DNA from: Meridianimaribacter flavus
Lineage (GTDB): Bacteria > Bacteroidota > Bacteroidia > Flavobacteriales > Flavobacteriaceae
Direction: 5' to 3'
DNA length: 64,000 bases
Assembly: GCF_004366715.1 (NCBI RefSeq)
Contig: NZ_SOQZ01000004.1
Span: 248,001-312,000 of the forward strand
Shown here: in pieces, positions 28,305-37,748 of the stretch
Numbering within the stretch: the first letter of the stretch is position 1
Layout: each line of letters opens with the position of its first letter
Made by a program: the position numbers and the translations under genes
Notes under the pieces: model-generated
What the model was told of the DNA's origin: nothing
Databases searched by the model: none
The model's input: only the letters and a program-made list of their open reading frames with translations

Positions 28305-29165
28305 ATGAAAAAACTAATGTTATTAAGTGTTTCAGCCATGTTGCTTTTTGGATCATGTGTATCTAAAAAAGAATATGCAGCACTTGAAGCGAAACAACAA
28401 GAAACACAAGACCTATTAAATACTGCAACTGTTAAATTAAACAGCTGTTTATCTGATAAGGCTTCTGCGATTGCAAGAGCTGAAGCTTTAGAAGACAGAA
28501 TTTCTGACTTAAAAAAATCTAACGACAACCTAATTCAAAGTAACAAGGATTTAACTATTCTTACTTCAAAAGGTGCTTCTAACGTTGAAAAAACTTTAGA
28601 AAGCATGAAAGAAAAAGACCTTAAAATCTCTCGTTTACAAGATGCTATCACTAAAAAAGATAGTGTAATGTTGGCTTTAGTAACTAGCTTGAAAAAAGAA
28701 GTTGGTATTAACGATCCTGACATTGAGGTAAACGTAGAAAAAGGAGTTGTATTTATTTCAATTGCTGACAAACTTTTATTTAAAAGCGGAAGTTATGTTG
28801 TAAACGAGCGCGCTAAAGAAGTTTTAGGTAAAGTTGCCAAGGTAGTTAACAGCAAACCAAACTTTGAGTGTATGGTAGAAGCACACACTGACCCTGTTCC
28901 TTACAACAAACCACCATTGGTTGACAACTGGGATTTAAGTGTTAAACGTGCTACATCTGTAGTTCGCGTACTTGAAGATTTAGGTGTTTCTTCATCTAAA
29001 CTTATTGCTGCAGGACGTGCAGAGTTTGTTCCTATTGCATCTAATGACACTGCTGAAGGTAAAGCAGCTAACCGTCGTACTAGAATTGTGATTTTACCAA
29101 AAATCGATGAGTTCTACGATATGATTGAAAAAGAAATGAAAAACTTAGAAGCTGGTACTAACTAA
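28305..29165 (+). CDS. OmpA-family peptidoglycan-binding lipoprotein
   Basis: Outer-membrane lipoprotein of about 286 aa. The lipobox is LFGSC, followed by a long coiled coil (about residues 25-130: EALEDRISDLKKSNDNLIQS, NVEKTLESMKEKDLKI) and a C-terminal OmpA domain (LLFKSGSYVVNERAKEVL, VEAHTDPVPY, NWDLSVKRATSVVRVLEDLG, NRRTRIVILPK) that binds diaminopimelate in peptidoglycan. The layout resembles Pal/YiaD-type envelope tethers with a spacer. The start is ATG 28305, chosen because it yields the lipoprotein signal; the frame opens earlier, at 28200. A strong terminator follows. Confidence 0.9.
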   Translation: MKKLMLLSVSAMLLFGSCVSKKEYAALEAKQQETQDLLNTATVKLNSCLSDKASAIARAEALEDRISDLKKSNDNLIQSNKDLTILTSKGASNVEKTLESMKEKDLKISRLQDAITKKDSVMLALVTSLKKEVGINDPDIEVNVEKGVVFISIADKLLFKSGSYVVNERAKEVLGKVAKVVNSKPNFECMVEAHTDPVPYNKPPLVDNWDLSVKRATSVVRVLEDLGVSSSKLIAAGRAEFVPIASNDTAEGKAANRRTRIVILPKIDEFYDMIEKEMKNLEAGTN

Positions 29166-29185
29166 TTGCTTCTTTATAGAAAAAG

Positions 29186-29216
29186 AAAAGCTCAACCAAT
29201 GGTTGAGCTTTTTTAT
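29186..29216. terminator. Strong intrinsic terminator
   Basis: A perfect 10-bp stem (AAGCTCAACC 29188-29197 with GGTTGAGCTT 29201-29210) with an AAT loop, an A-rich stretch before it and a T-run after it. It ends the OmpA lipoprotein transcript and, being near symmetrical with A-rich DNA on its left, probably also the convergent Sua5 gene transcript. Confidence 0.9.
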
Positions 29217-29837
29217 TTAAAATATCTCCAAACTTCCTTTACCTTCCCTAACAATGATTGGTTCTTCTTCTGAAAGGTCAATAACAGTGGACGCTTCATT
29301 ATCACCATAACCTCCATCAATTACCAAATCAACTCGGTTATTCCATTTCTCCAATATAAGTTCAGGATCAGTTGTATATTCCAAAACTTCATCTTCATCA
29401 CGTATAGATGTTGAAATAATAGGGTTACCTAATTGCTTCACAATTTCTAAGGCAATAGTATTGTCAGGCACACGAATACCTACTGTCTTTTTCTTTTTAA
29501 AAGCATTTGGTAAGGTCTTCGCTCCTGGTAAAATAAACGTATAAGGACCAGGTAATGCTCGTTTTAAAATCTTAAAAGTTGTGGTATCTATTTGCTTAAC
29601 ATAGTCGCTTAAATTGCTTAAATCATGACAAATAAATGAAAAGTTAGCTTTATCTAACTTTACGTTTTTTATTTGAGCAATACGCTCTAAAGCCTTAGTA
29701 TTTGTAATATCACAACCTAAACCATAAACCGTATCTGTTGGATAAATAATCAATCCACCATTTTTAAGCACCTTAATCACTTTAGCAATTTGCTTAGGAT
29801 TAGGATTCTCCGCATAAATTTTCACAAATTCAGCCAT
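29217..29837 (-). CDS. L-threonylcarbamoyladenylate synthase (Sua5/YrdC family)
   Basis: Makes threonylcarbamoyl-AMP from threonine, bicarbonate and ATP for the t6A37 modification of ANN-decoding tRNAs. About 206 aa with the YrdC domain: GGLIIYPTDTVYGLGCDI near residue 27, KRALPGPYTFIL and VGIRVPDN. It lacks the extra C-terminal Sua5 domain, so it is the short YrdC/YciO type. The start is ATG 29837 (Met-Ala-Glu-Phe-Val-Lys); the frame runs on to 29966, but the added residues look like read-through of intergenic DNA. YciO-like paralogues are the main alternative. Confidence 0.85.
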   Translation of the reverse strand: MAEFVKIYAENPNPKQIAKVIKVLKNGGLIIYPTDTVYGLGCDITNTKALERIAQIKNVKLDKANFSFICHDLSNLSDYVKQIDTTTFKILKRALPGPYTFILPGAKTLPNAFKKKKTVGIRVPDNTIALEIVKQLGNPIISTSIRDEDEVLEYTTDPELILEKWNNRVDLVIDGGYGDNEASTVIDLSEEEPIIVREGKGSLEIF

Positions 29838-29985
29838 AAATATGTATCTTACAGTTACATTACAAAGTAAAGCATTTTTATGATGTAATGCATATAAACC
29901 AATTTTGATACTAATTAAAACACCTACAAAAGCACATTTACTATAAAAACATGTAACAATATTCAATTTTTAGAGTCTTAACTAT

Positions 29986-30945
29986 ATGCAAAAGATACTA
30001 CTCATAATCATACTTTTTATCACTACAGGAAAAGCGTTTTCCAATTTTAAAGTAGAGTATGTATCTTTTACCGAAGCTGAAATTATAAACGATTATACTA
30101 CCAGAATTCCTTTTAAGCTTATTGACCATTTAATTGTTGTTGAAGCTAAACTGTTAGGAAAAGAAGGTAATTTTATAATAGATACTGGCTCTGAAACTTT
30201 AATTTTAAATAAAGTTCATTTCCCAACAAAATACAGTCACAATAAAAAGAAAAACGAAACATCTGGTGTAGTGAATATTGTTGACGACCCTTTAGAAAGA
30301 CAACTCAGTCAGTTTGTAATTCAAAATTTGATTTTGGAAAACAAAACCTCTGATGTTATTGACCTTTCTCATATTGAAAGAACAAAAAAAATGAACCTTT
30401 TAGGTGTTATTGGTTATAACATACTGAAAGACTACGAAGTATTTATAGATTTATACTTAAACCAAATTACACTTACTAAAACAGATAGGTTTGGTGAAAA
30501 ACTAGATAAGTATGTTTATCTAGAAAAAATAACAGATAGCATTGATTTCAAATTAAAAAACCATACTATTGTACTCAACGCAACGGTAAATGGTCAAAAC
30601 TTAAAAATGGGATTGGATAGTGCTGCTGAGCTAAACCAAATAAACAAATCAGTTAGTAAAAAGGTTTTAAAATATTTCCATCCTAAAGAAAGACTCATGC
30701 TTACAGGAGCAAGTAATTCCAAAATTGAAGTTTTGGCAGGGAAATTGCATCGTGTTAAACTGAGTGAAACTATTTACTTTGGCCCAATGAACACAATATT
30801 GACCAATTTAAGTAAAATGAACGAAGCCTTCGGAACCAAGTTAGATGGTGTTTTAGGCTTTGAGTTTTTTCAGCAGAAAAGAACAATTATAAACTATAAA
30901 AAAGAAAAACTTTACTTCGTAAAGCATCCAAACATAAAGGATTGA
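29986..30945 (+). CDS. Secreted retropepsin-like aspartyl protease family protein
   Basis: A 319-aa protein with a signal peptide (MQKILLIIILFITTGKAFS). Two retropepsin-like halves are visible: FIIDTGSETLILN around residue 66 (catalytic D-T-G) and LKMGLDSAAELNQINKS around residue 210 (D-S-A), followed by GVLGFEFFQQKRTIINY typical of the second half's end. One active site would be formed between the halves, as in pepsin-like single chains. The protein is predicted periplasmic or secreted. The 3' end overlaps the TTG start of the CBM48-repeat protein in TTGA, so the two are coupled. The substrate is unknown. Confidence 0.75.
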   Translation: MQKILLIIILFITTGKAFSNFKVEYVSFTEAEIINDYTTRIPFKLIDHLIVVEAKLLGKEGNFIIDTGSETLILNKVHFPTKYSHNKKKNETSGVVNIVDDPLERQLSQFVIQNLILENKTSDVIDLSHIERTKKMNLLGVIGYNILKDYEVFIDLYLNQITLTKTDRFGEKLDKYVYLEKITDSIDFKLKNHTIVLNATVNGQNLKMGLDSAAELNQINKSVSKKVLKYFHPKERLMLTGASNSKIEVLAGKLHRVKLSETIYFGPMNTILTNLSKMNEAFGTKLDGVLGFEFFQQKRTIINYKKEKLYFVKHPNIKD

Positions 30946-31901
30946 AATTAGTCATAACATATTTATGCCTTTGCTTTTTAAGCTTAAACCTCGTAGCACA
31001 AAATGGCAACACTTTAGGCTACAAAATTGAAGGTGAAGAGGTCGTGTTTACTTTTGATGTTAGAGACTACAAAGAATACACCAATGAGCATACTGGCAGA
31101 AAGATGGATTTTAAAGACTTTGACATTGAAAATGTTGTCGTTTCTGGAGAATTCAACCTTTGGTCTAGAGACAAATGGAAAATGAACAAAGTAGGTGAAT
31201 ACACTTATGAATTAAGAAAAAAGCTTTCTGATTTTACTGATGAATTTTCTTGGGAGTTTAAGTTTGTAATAAACAATTCGTATTGGGCAGAACCTAGCAA
31301 CAAGGTATCCAATATTGCTCCAGCAGTTGATAACTACGGAAACAATTACCACACATACAACCTTAAGATTTACACTGCTGTTCCTGATCCAAACGGAAAT
31401 GCATGTTTTAAATTAAATGGCTATGAGAACGCAAAAAATGTAATCTTAAGTGGAAGTTTTAACCGTTGGGATGAACACTTATTTAAAATGACCAAAACAA
31501 CTAATGGCTGGGAACTTACCCTAGATTTAAAACCAGGAGAATATCAATACAAGTTTATAGTTGACGGTAACTGGATAGAAGACCCTGACAATCCTTCTAA
31601 AAAAAGAAACGAGTATGATGGTTACAACTCTGTCATCAACATACAAGTTCCTGTTACATTCAATCTTTTTGGTTTTAAAAACGCTAACACTGTGATTCTT
31701 GCTGGTTCTTTTAATGATTGGAACGAGCACGAAATAAAAATGACCAAAACCGACAAAGGATGGACATCTACCATACTTCTATCTGGCGGAAAACATCACT
31801 ACAAATACATTGTTGATGGCGAGTGGATTGTTGACCCAAACAACTCTATAAAAGAATATGATGGTTATGGACACATCAATTCTGTAAAAATGGTTAGATA
31901 A
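30942..31901 (+). CDS. Secreted protein with three CBM48/AMPK glycogen-binding-like repeats
   Basis: A 319-aa exported protein made almost only of glycogen-binding-like modules. The TTG start (30942) is supported by the resulting signal peptide MKLVITYLCLCFLSLNLVAQ. Repeat 1 is at about 60-120 (VVVSGEFNLWSRDKWKMNKV) and ends AEP. Repeat 2 is at about 165-215 (NVILSGSFNRWDEHLFKMTK, YQYKFIVDGNWIEDP). Repeat 3 is at about 245-300 (TVILAGSFNDWNEHEIKMTK, HHYKYIVDGEWIVDP). Repeats 2 and 3 are close copies; repeat 1 is divergent. There is no catalytic domain, so binding of alpha-glucan, or protein binding, is inferred. The stop abuts the convergent helicase gene's stop. Confidence 0.8.
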   Translation: MKLVITYLCLCFLSLNLVAQNGNTLGYKIEGEEVVFTFDVRDYKEYTNEHTGRKMDFKDFDIENVVVSGEFNLWSRDKWKMNKVGEYTYELRKKLSDFTDEFSWEFKFVINNSYWAEPSNKVSNIAPAVDNYGNNYHTYNLKIYTAVPDPNGNACFKLNGYENAKNVILSGSFNRWDEHLFKMTKTTNGWELTLDLKPGEYQYKFIVDGNWIEDPDNPSKKRNEYDGYNSVINIQVPVTFNLFGFKNANTVILAGSFNDWNEHEIKMTKTDKGWTSTILLSGGKHHYKYIVDGEWIVDPNNSIKEYDGYGHINSVKMVR

Positions 31902-34214
31902 TTAACCCAACACTTGCAATTTAGCAAATCGTAACAACAGCTTTTTCACACCTCCATTTTCAAAATTGATTTCTGCTTTTGTATCAGCGCCTTGACCTTC
32001 AATTTTAAGCACTTCGCCTTTACCAAACCTAATATGCTCCACAATATTTCCTACAGTAAGTTTACCATCAAACAGATTCACTCCATCGCTTGTGGTTTTT
32101 GATATAGGTTTCAATTTAGGTGGAGCTACAAACTTAGGAGGCTTGTTTTCAGATTTTCGCTTAATAGGTTTCTTAAAACGAATTTTATCAGGTTCAACAT
32201 CACCAAAAATATCAGGATTCAACATAGGGTTTTGCCTTGGGTCGTTTACTGGAGTTAATACCTCTAAGTACTGATCATCAATTTCTTCAATAAATCGACT
32301 TGGTTCAGCATCAATTAATTTTCCCCAACGGTACCTCGAAAGTGTATAGGTTAAGTAAGCTTGCTTTTCTGCTCTAGTTAATGCCACATAAAACAAACGT
32401 CGCTCCTCCTCTAGTTCACTACGCGTATTCATGCTCATGGCACTCGGAAATAAGTCTTCTTCCATACCTACAATATACACATAAGGGAACTCCAAACCTT
32501 TAGCCAAGTGAATGGTCATTAATGCTACTCTATCGTCGTCACCTGTGTCATTATCTAAATCGGTAGCTAGAGCAACATCTTCTAAAAACTCGGTTAAAGA
32601 ACCTGTAGTGTCTGCCAATTCTTTTTGTTCTTCAACAAAATCCTTAATACCATTTAAAAGTTCTTCAATGTTCTCCATTCTAGCGATACCTTCAGGAGTA
32701 CCATCTTTATTGAACTCTCTTATCAATCCGCTAGCTTTAGTGACGTGTTCAGCAAGTTCAAAAGCATTAGCATTTTGGTTCATGACCTGAAAACTCTCAA
32801 TCATAGTTACAAAATCCTGAAGTTTGCCTTTTGTACCAGAGTTGATTTTTATATCAACCTTATCCAGGTTTTGTAATACTTGAAATATTGAACGGTTATA
32901 ACCATTTGCCGCAACCACCAATCTATCAATAGTGGTTTGCCCAATACCTCGTGCAGGAAAATTAATCACACGTTTAAGCGCTTCCTCATCGGCTGGATTA
33001 ATAATCAACCTTAAATACGAAAGTACATCTTTAATCTCTTTACGTTGGTAAAAGGATAAACCTCCATAAATTCGGTATTCAATTCCTCGTTTTCGAAGCG
33101 CATCTTCCATAGCACGCGATTGCGCATTGGTACGATACAGTATGGCAAAATCTTTATTTTTAAGCTGATTATTCATCTTATTCTCAAAAATAGAACTCGC
33201 CACATAACGACCTTCGTCACCATCGGTCATTAAACGGTTAACCTTTATTTTAGGACCTTCATCATTAGCTGTCCAAACTACTTTATCTAGCTTGGTTTGG
33301 TTTTTATCAATAATAGAGTTTGCTGCATTAACAATGTTTTTTGTAGAACGGTAATTTTGCTCTAACCTAAACACTTTTACATCATCATAATCGCGTTGAA
33401 AATTCAAGATGTTATTAATGTTTGCACCACGAAACGCATATATACTTTGCGCATCATCACCAACCACACATATATTTTGAAAACGATCAGAAAGCGCTCT
33501 TACAATCAAATACTGCGAATGGTTGGTATCCTGATACTCATCAACCAAAATATATCTAAAACGATCTTGATATTTGGCAAGCACATCAGGAAAACGAGTT
33601 AAAAGCTCATTGGTCTTCAACAATAAATCATCAAAGTCCATAGCACCTGCCTTAAAGCATCTCTCTACATAGTTTTTATAAATATCACCTAATCTTGGTC
33701 GTCGAGCAGCAGTATCAGCTTCAATAAGCTCTGGATTGTTAAAATAGGCTTTAACTGTAATTAAGCTGTTTTTATACGAAGAAATTCTAGATCTTACTTG
33801 CTTGTACTTATATACATCTTTATCAAGATTCATTTCCTTAATGATTGAAGAAATCAATCGATCAGAGTCCTGTGTGTCGTAAATTGTAAAGTTACTTGGA
33901 TAACCTAACCTATCGGCTTCAAACCTTAAAATTTTAGCAAAAACCGAGTGAAATGTTCCCATCCAAAGGTTTTTAGCTTCGCTATTTCCAACTATATCTG
34001 CAATACGCGATTTCATTTCGCGAGCAGCTTTATTTGTAAAGGTTAATGACAAAATATTAAACGCATCAACGCCTTGACTCATTAAATACGCTATTCTATA
34101 AGTAAGCACACGTGTTTTCCCTGAACCTGCTCCTGCTATTACAATCATAGGTCCATCTTTTTGCAATGTAGGTGCTAATTGTGCATCATTTAACTGACTT
34201 AAATACTTCTCCAA
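31902..34214 (-). CDS. UvrD/PcrA-type 3'-5' DNA helicase
   Basis: Superfamily 1A helicase, 770 aa, active in repair and in removing obstacles on DNA. Motifs in order: Q-motif LNDAQ, Walker A IAGAGSGKTRVLTYR, Ia TFTNKAA, II VDEYQDTNHSQY, III GDDAQSIYAFRGA, IV LEQNYRST, V TIHLAKGLEFPYVYIVG and VI RRLFYVALTRA. A C-terminal Tudor-like domain (NIVEHIRFGKGEV) of the sort that contacts RNA polymerase in PcrA is present. The start is a TTG at 34212-34214; an upstream in-frame stop lies five codons away, so no ATG is available in this frame. Confidence 0.93.
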   Translation of the reverse strand: MEKYLSQLNDAQLAPTLQKDGPMIVIAGAGSGKTRVLTYRIAYLMSQGVDAFNILSLTFTNKAAREMKSRIADIVGNSEAKNLWMGTFHSVFAKILRFEADRLGYPSNFTIYDTQDSDRLISSIIKEMNLDKDVYKYKQVRSRISSYKNSLITVKAYFNNPELIEADTAARRPRLGDIYKNYVERCFKAGAMDFDDLLLKTNELLTRFPDVLAKYQDRFRYILVDEYQDTNHSQYLIVRALSDRFQNICVVGDDAQSIYAFRGANINNILNFQRDYDDVKVFRLEQNYRSTKNIVNAANSIIDKNQTKLDKVVWTANDEGPKIKVNRLMTDGDEGRYVASSIFENKMNNQLKNKDFAILYRTNAQSRAMEDALRKRGIEYRIYGGLSFYQRKEIKDVLSYLRLIINPADEEALKRVINFPARGIGQTTIDRLVVAANGYNRSIFQVLQNLDKVDIKINSGTKGKLQDFVTMIESFQVMNQNANAFELAEHVTKASGLIREFNKDGTPEGIARMENIEELLNGIKDFVEEQKELADTTGSLTEFLEDVALATDLDNDTGDDDRVALMTIHLAKGLEFPYVYIVGMEEDLFPSAMSMNTRSELEEERRLFYVALTRAEKQAYLTYTLSRYRWGKLIDAEPSRFIEEIDDQYLEVLTPVNDPRQNPMLNPDIFGDVEPDKIRFKKPIKRKSENKPPKFVAPPKLKPISKTTSDGVNLFDGKLTVGNIVEHIRFGKGEVLKIEGQGADTKAEINFENGGVKKLLLRFAKLQVLG

Positions 34215-34361
34215 TTCAATTTCATTTTAAAGTGTGAAAATAACCAATGTTACTTAGTTACATAAACAGTTTTATTAATAATTATAAACAATTAAAGTAT
34301 TGTAAAAAGGCTTTGACAAATTTTAAATATATTTAGAGTTCAAAACGTAAATAGATACTTC

Positions 34362-35630
34362 ATGAAATTTCTACCAGCTTTATGTTGCCTTATCATTTCA
34401 AGCGCATTTTCGCAAACAACTTTAGAACAAGATATTATTGATATTGAACCAAAAGTTATTGAATGGAGACATCATTTTCATCAAAATCCTGAATTGTCAA
34501 ACCGAGAGTTTAAAACTGCTGAAAAAATTGCTGAACACTTAAAATCTTTAGGGTTTGAAGTGCAAACAGGAGTCGCAAAAACAGGAGTTGTAGGCATTTT
34601 AAAAGGTGACCTTCCAGGGAAAGTAGTGGCGCTTAGAGCTGATATTGATGCGTTGCCTGTTACCGAAAGAAATGATTTACCCTTTAAATCGGAAGTTAGA
34701 GATACCTTTTTAGGTACTGAAACTGGAGTAATGCATGCTTGCGGACACGATACGCACATTTCAATTTTAATGGGAGTTGCTGAAGTATTTTCAAAACATA
34801 AAGACAAGATTAAAGGAACTATTAAATTTATTTTTCAACCTGCTGAAGAAGGTCCTCCTCCTGGAGAAGAAGGCGGAGCGTCTTTAATGGTTAAAGAAGG
34901 CGTTTTAGAAAATCCAAAAGTGGATGCTATTTTTGGTCTTCATATTAACTCTGCAACTCCTGTTGGTACTATAAAATACAAACCTGGAGGTATGATGGCT
35001 GCTGTAGAGCGTTTTGTAGTGAATGTAAAAGGCAAGCAAACTCACGGTTCGCAACCTTGGGGAGGAGTGGATCCTATTTACATTTCTGCTAAAATTATTG
35101 ATGGTTATCAAAGTATCATCAGTAGAGAATCTAATTTATTGGTTGAACCTGCTGTTATTACTGTTGGTAAAATTACAAGTGGTGTACGTTTTAATATTAT
35201 TCCTGAAAGTGCTGAACTTATTGGGACTGTTAGAACTCTAGATGCTGATATGCGAACCAAAATCATTACGCGAATGACTGAAATGACTGAAACCATCGCC
35301 AAAGCTTATGGTGGTGAAGCAACTATTGAGTTTCAGGAAAACACACTTGTTACCTATAATGACCCAGATTTAACCTCACAAATGCTACCTTCGCTAGAAA
35401 AAGCAGCAGGAAAAGATAATGTTAAACTTATGAAAGCAGTTACAGGAGGTGAAGACTTCTCTTATTTTCAAGAAGTTGTTCCTGGACTTTACTTTTATTT
35501 AGGCGGAATGACACCAGGAAACACTGAAGCGTTTCCTCACCATACTCCAGATTTCAAAATTGATGACAATGGATTGATTTTGGGTGTTAAAGCCATGACA
35601 TACTTAGCATTAGACTACTTAAACAATTAA
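34362..35630 (+). CDS. M20D-family amidohydrolase/carboxypeptidase, exported
   Basis: A 422-aa metal-dependent amidohydrolase of the M20D (hippurate hydrolase / IAA-amino-acid hydrolase-like) group. A signal peptide (to SSAFSQ) places it in the periplasm. Metal-binding and catalytic blocks: HHFHQNPELSNREFKTAE, LRADIDALPV, MHACGHDTHISIL (Cys-x-His-Asp), FQPAEEGPPPGEEGG, FGLHIN, and the last histidine in FPHHTPDFK. The Pro/Gly/Glu-rich loop after PAEEG is longer than in short homologues. The next gene starts 2 bp after its stop, suggesting one transcript. Confidence 0.9.
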   Translation: MKFLPALCCLIISSAFSQTTLEQDIIDIEPKVIEWRHHFHQNPELSNREFKTAEKIAEHLKSLGFEVQTGVAKTGVVGILKGDLPGKVVALRADIDALPVTERNDLPFKSEVRDTFLGTETGVMHACGHDTHISILMGVAEVFSKHKDKIKGTIKFIFQPAEEGPPPGEEGGASLMVKEGVLENPKVDAIFGLHINSATPVGTIKYKPGGMMAAVERFVVNVKGKQTHGSQPWGGVDPIYISAKIIDGYQSIISRESNLLVEPAVITVGKITSGVRFNIIPESAELIGTVRTLDADMRTKIITRMTEMTETIAKAYGGEATIEFQENTLVTYNDPDLTSQMLPSLEKAAGKDNVKLMKAVTGGEDFSYFQEVVPGLYFYLGGMTPGNTEAFPHHTPDFKIDDNGLILGVKAMTYLALDYLNN

Positions 35631-35632
35631 TA

Positions 35633-37204
35633 ATGAATACGTTTTTAGATTTTATAAGCAGCATAAGCTGGTGGATGTGGATGTTAATCGTTTTAGCTTT
35701 AGTTGCTATAAGAGACATCTTTTTACAAAGAAAACACACCATAAGCCATAATTTCCCTGTTATTGGGCATTTTAGATATATTTTAGAACGCATTGGTCCC
35801 GAACTTAGACAATATCTTGTAGCAAACAATAGAGAAGAATTACCTTTTAACCGAATTGAACGAGGTTGGATTTATGCGTCTGCTAAAAAAGAAAACAACT
35901 ACGAAGGGTTTGGAACTGACAGAGATATTTATTCGCATCATCACATCTTTATCAACAATGCAATGATGCCATATAAAATAGAAAAAGACCATCCTAATGC
36001 TGTTGACAAAACGTTTTTACCTTGTGCAAAGGTTATTGGTGCTTACAACAAGCGAAAAAAACCGTTCAGACCTGCGTCTGTAATTAATGTTTCAGCTATG
36101 AGTTTTGGTTCTTTATCTGCCAAAGCAGTTGAATCTCTCAACAAAGGTGTTCATATAGCTGGAGCATACCACAATACAGGTGAAGGTGGTTTGTCTCCTT
36201 ACCACTGTAATGGTGGTGATGTCATGTTTCATTTTGGAACAGGCTATTTTGGAGTAAGAGATAGCGATGGTAACTTTTCAATGGAAAAATTAGTGCAGTT
36301 AGTTAATGATAATCCACATGTAAAAGCCATAGAAATTAAGCTTTCCCAAGGTGCAAAACCTGGAAAAGGTGGTGTACTTCCTGGAGCAAAAATCACTGAG
36401 GAAATTGCTCGCATACGTCACGTAGAAGTCGGTAAAGACGTGTTATCACCTCCTAACCATTCAGCGTTTTCAAACGTTCCTGAAATGGTTGACTTTATTG
36501 AAGCCATTGCTGAAGCAACAGGTTTGCCTGTAGGTATAAAAGCTGCTATTGGAAAACTAGACCAATGGGAAGAACTTGCTGATATAATGAAAACCAAAGG
36601 TCATGGACCAGACTTTATAACTGTAGATGGTGGCGAAGGTGGCACAGGTGCTGCTCCACCAAGTTTTGCAGACCACGTTTCATTACCTTGGGTTTATGGT
36701 TTTAGCGATTTATACAAACTATTTCAGAGAAAAGGTTTAAGTGAACGTATTGTATTTATTGGAAGTGGAAAACTAGGATTTCCTGCAAAAGCTGCAATGG
36801 CTTTTGCTATGGGAGTTGACTGTATTAACGTTGCCAGAGAAGCCATGATGAGTATTGGCTGTATCCAAGCACAAATTTGCCATACCAATCATTGTCCTAG
36901 TGGTGTTGCCACCCAAAGCAAATGGCTACAAAGTGGTATTGATGTAACTTTAAAATCACATCGATTAGCACAATATTTTAAAACCTTTAGAAAAGAGTTT
37001 ATAGAAATTACACATTCCGCAGGTTACGAGCATCCTTGTCAGTTTAAAATGAGTGATATTGATGTAAATGTAGACGACCATAACCTGTCTAAAGAATTAG
37101 ATTTAACCTATCACTACGAAAAAACTCCTGTGCCTTTTAAAAGTATGCAAGATTTAAAAGATTGTATATATTTGGGAGGTCAATATAAAAACCAAAACAC
37201 CTAA
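35633..37204 (+). CDS. FMN-binding glutamate-synthase-family protein, membrane anchored
   Basis: A 523-aa protein with an N-terminal membrane segment (about residues 10-26, ISWWMWMLIVLALVAI) and a glutamate synthase central/FMN domain. Visible are SAMSFGSLSAKAVE, the FMN region DGGEGGTGAAPPSF, GSGKLGFPAKAAMA and the Cys-rich CIQAQICHTNHCPSGVATQ (iron-sulfur-like). It lacks the glutaminase domain of GltB, so it cannot be a normal GOGAT large subunit; the physiological reaction of this stand-alone class is unsettled. It is followed at 16 bp by another membrane-anchored small protein. Confidence 0.85.
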   Translation: MNTFLDFISSISWWMWMLIVLALVAIRDIFLQRKHTISHNFPVIGHFRYILERIGPELRQYLVANNREELPFNRIERGWIYASAKKENNYEGFGTDRDIYSHHHIFINNAMMPYKIEKDHPNAVDKTFLPCAKVIGAYNKRKKPFRPASVINVSAMSFGSLSAKAVESLNKGVHIAGAYHNTGEGGLSPYHCNGGDVMFHFGTGYFGVRDSDGNFSMEKLVQLVNDNPHVKAIEIKLSQGAKPGKGGVLPGAKITEEIARIRHVEVGKDVLSPPNHSAFSNVPEMVDFIEAIAEATGLPVGIKAAIGKLDQWEELADIMKTKGHGPDFITVDGGEGGTGAAPPSFADHVSLPWVYGFSDLYKLFQRKGLSERIVFIGSGKLGFPAKAAMAFAMGVDCINVAREAMMSIGCIQAQICHTNHCPSGVATQSKWLQSGIDVTLKSHRLAQYFKTFRKEFIEITHSAGYEHPCQFKMSDIDVNVDDHNLSKELDLTYHYEKTPVPFKSMQDLKDCIYLGGQYKNQNT

Positions 37205-37219
37205 CCTAACTAAAACACT

Positions 37220-37741
37220 ATGGAAGTTGAAAAAATATTTGAAGTATTATTGTATGCTGTTCCTGCCCTAATTACTGGAATGATTGCTTATTACTTTTTT
37301 AAAGAACACACTAAAAACGAAGATGGTAGAAGACGCTTTTTATTACATAAAGACATACAAGTAAACACACTTCCTATCCGCTTGCAAGCCTATGAAAGAA
37401 TGGCTTTGTTTTTAGAGCGTATTACACCTTCAAAATTACTAATTAGAGTTATCCCAAATTCCTCAAATAAAGAAGATTATGAATCTTTAATTATAGCAAC
37501 TATTGAGCAGGAGTTTGAGCATAATTTATCACAACAAATCTACATGACTGATGAATGCTGGAACATTATTGCAGCAGCAAAAAATGCCACTATTCAACTG
37601 ATAAGAAAAGCAAGTCTTTTAGAAAAAACTGACACTGCCAATAAACTTAGAGAAGTTGTTTTAACCGAAATGATGGAAAAGCGAGCTCCTAGTGACGCTG
37701 CATTATCCTACATAAAACAAGAAGTAAGCGACATGTGGTAA
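37220..37741 (+). CDS. Small membrane-anchored conserved protein
   Basis: A 173-aa protein with one N-terminal membrane segment (IFEVLLYAVPALITGMIAYY, about residues 5-24) and a helical cytoplasmic domain (LPIRLQAYERMALFLERI, TIEQEFEHNLSQQIYMTDE). This pattern is widespread as an uncharacterised flavobacterial family (I believe DUF7935, not verified). It shares orientation and close spacing with the glutamate-synthase-like protein, so a functional link is possible. It converges on the patatin gene with an 8-bp gap. Confidence 0.6.
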   Translation: MEVEKIFEVLLYAVPALITGMIAYYFFKEHTKNEDGRRRFLLHKDIQVNTLPIRLQAYERMALFLERITPSKLLIRVIPNSSNKEDYESLIIATIEQEFEHNLSQQIYMTDECWNIIAAAKNATIQLIRKASLLEKTDTANKLREVVLTEMMEKRAPSDAALSYIKQEVSDMW

Positions 37742-37748
37742 AACTCCA

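Noticed and set aside
29838-29966. Upstream extension of the Sua5/YrdC frame
   Set aside because: The added residues do not resemble the family and run into the intergenic region; ATG 29837 gives the usual N-terminus.
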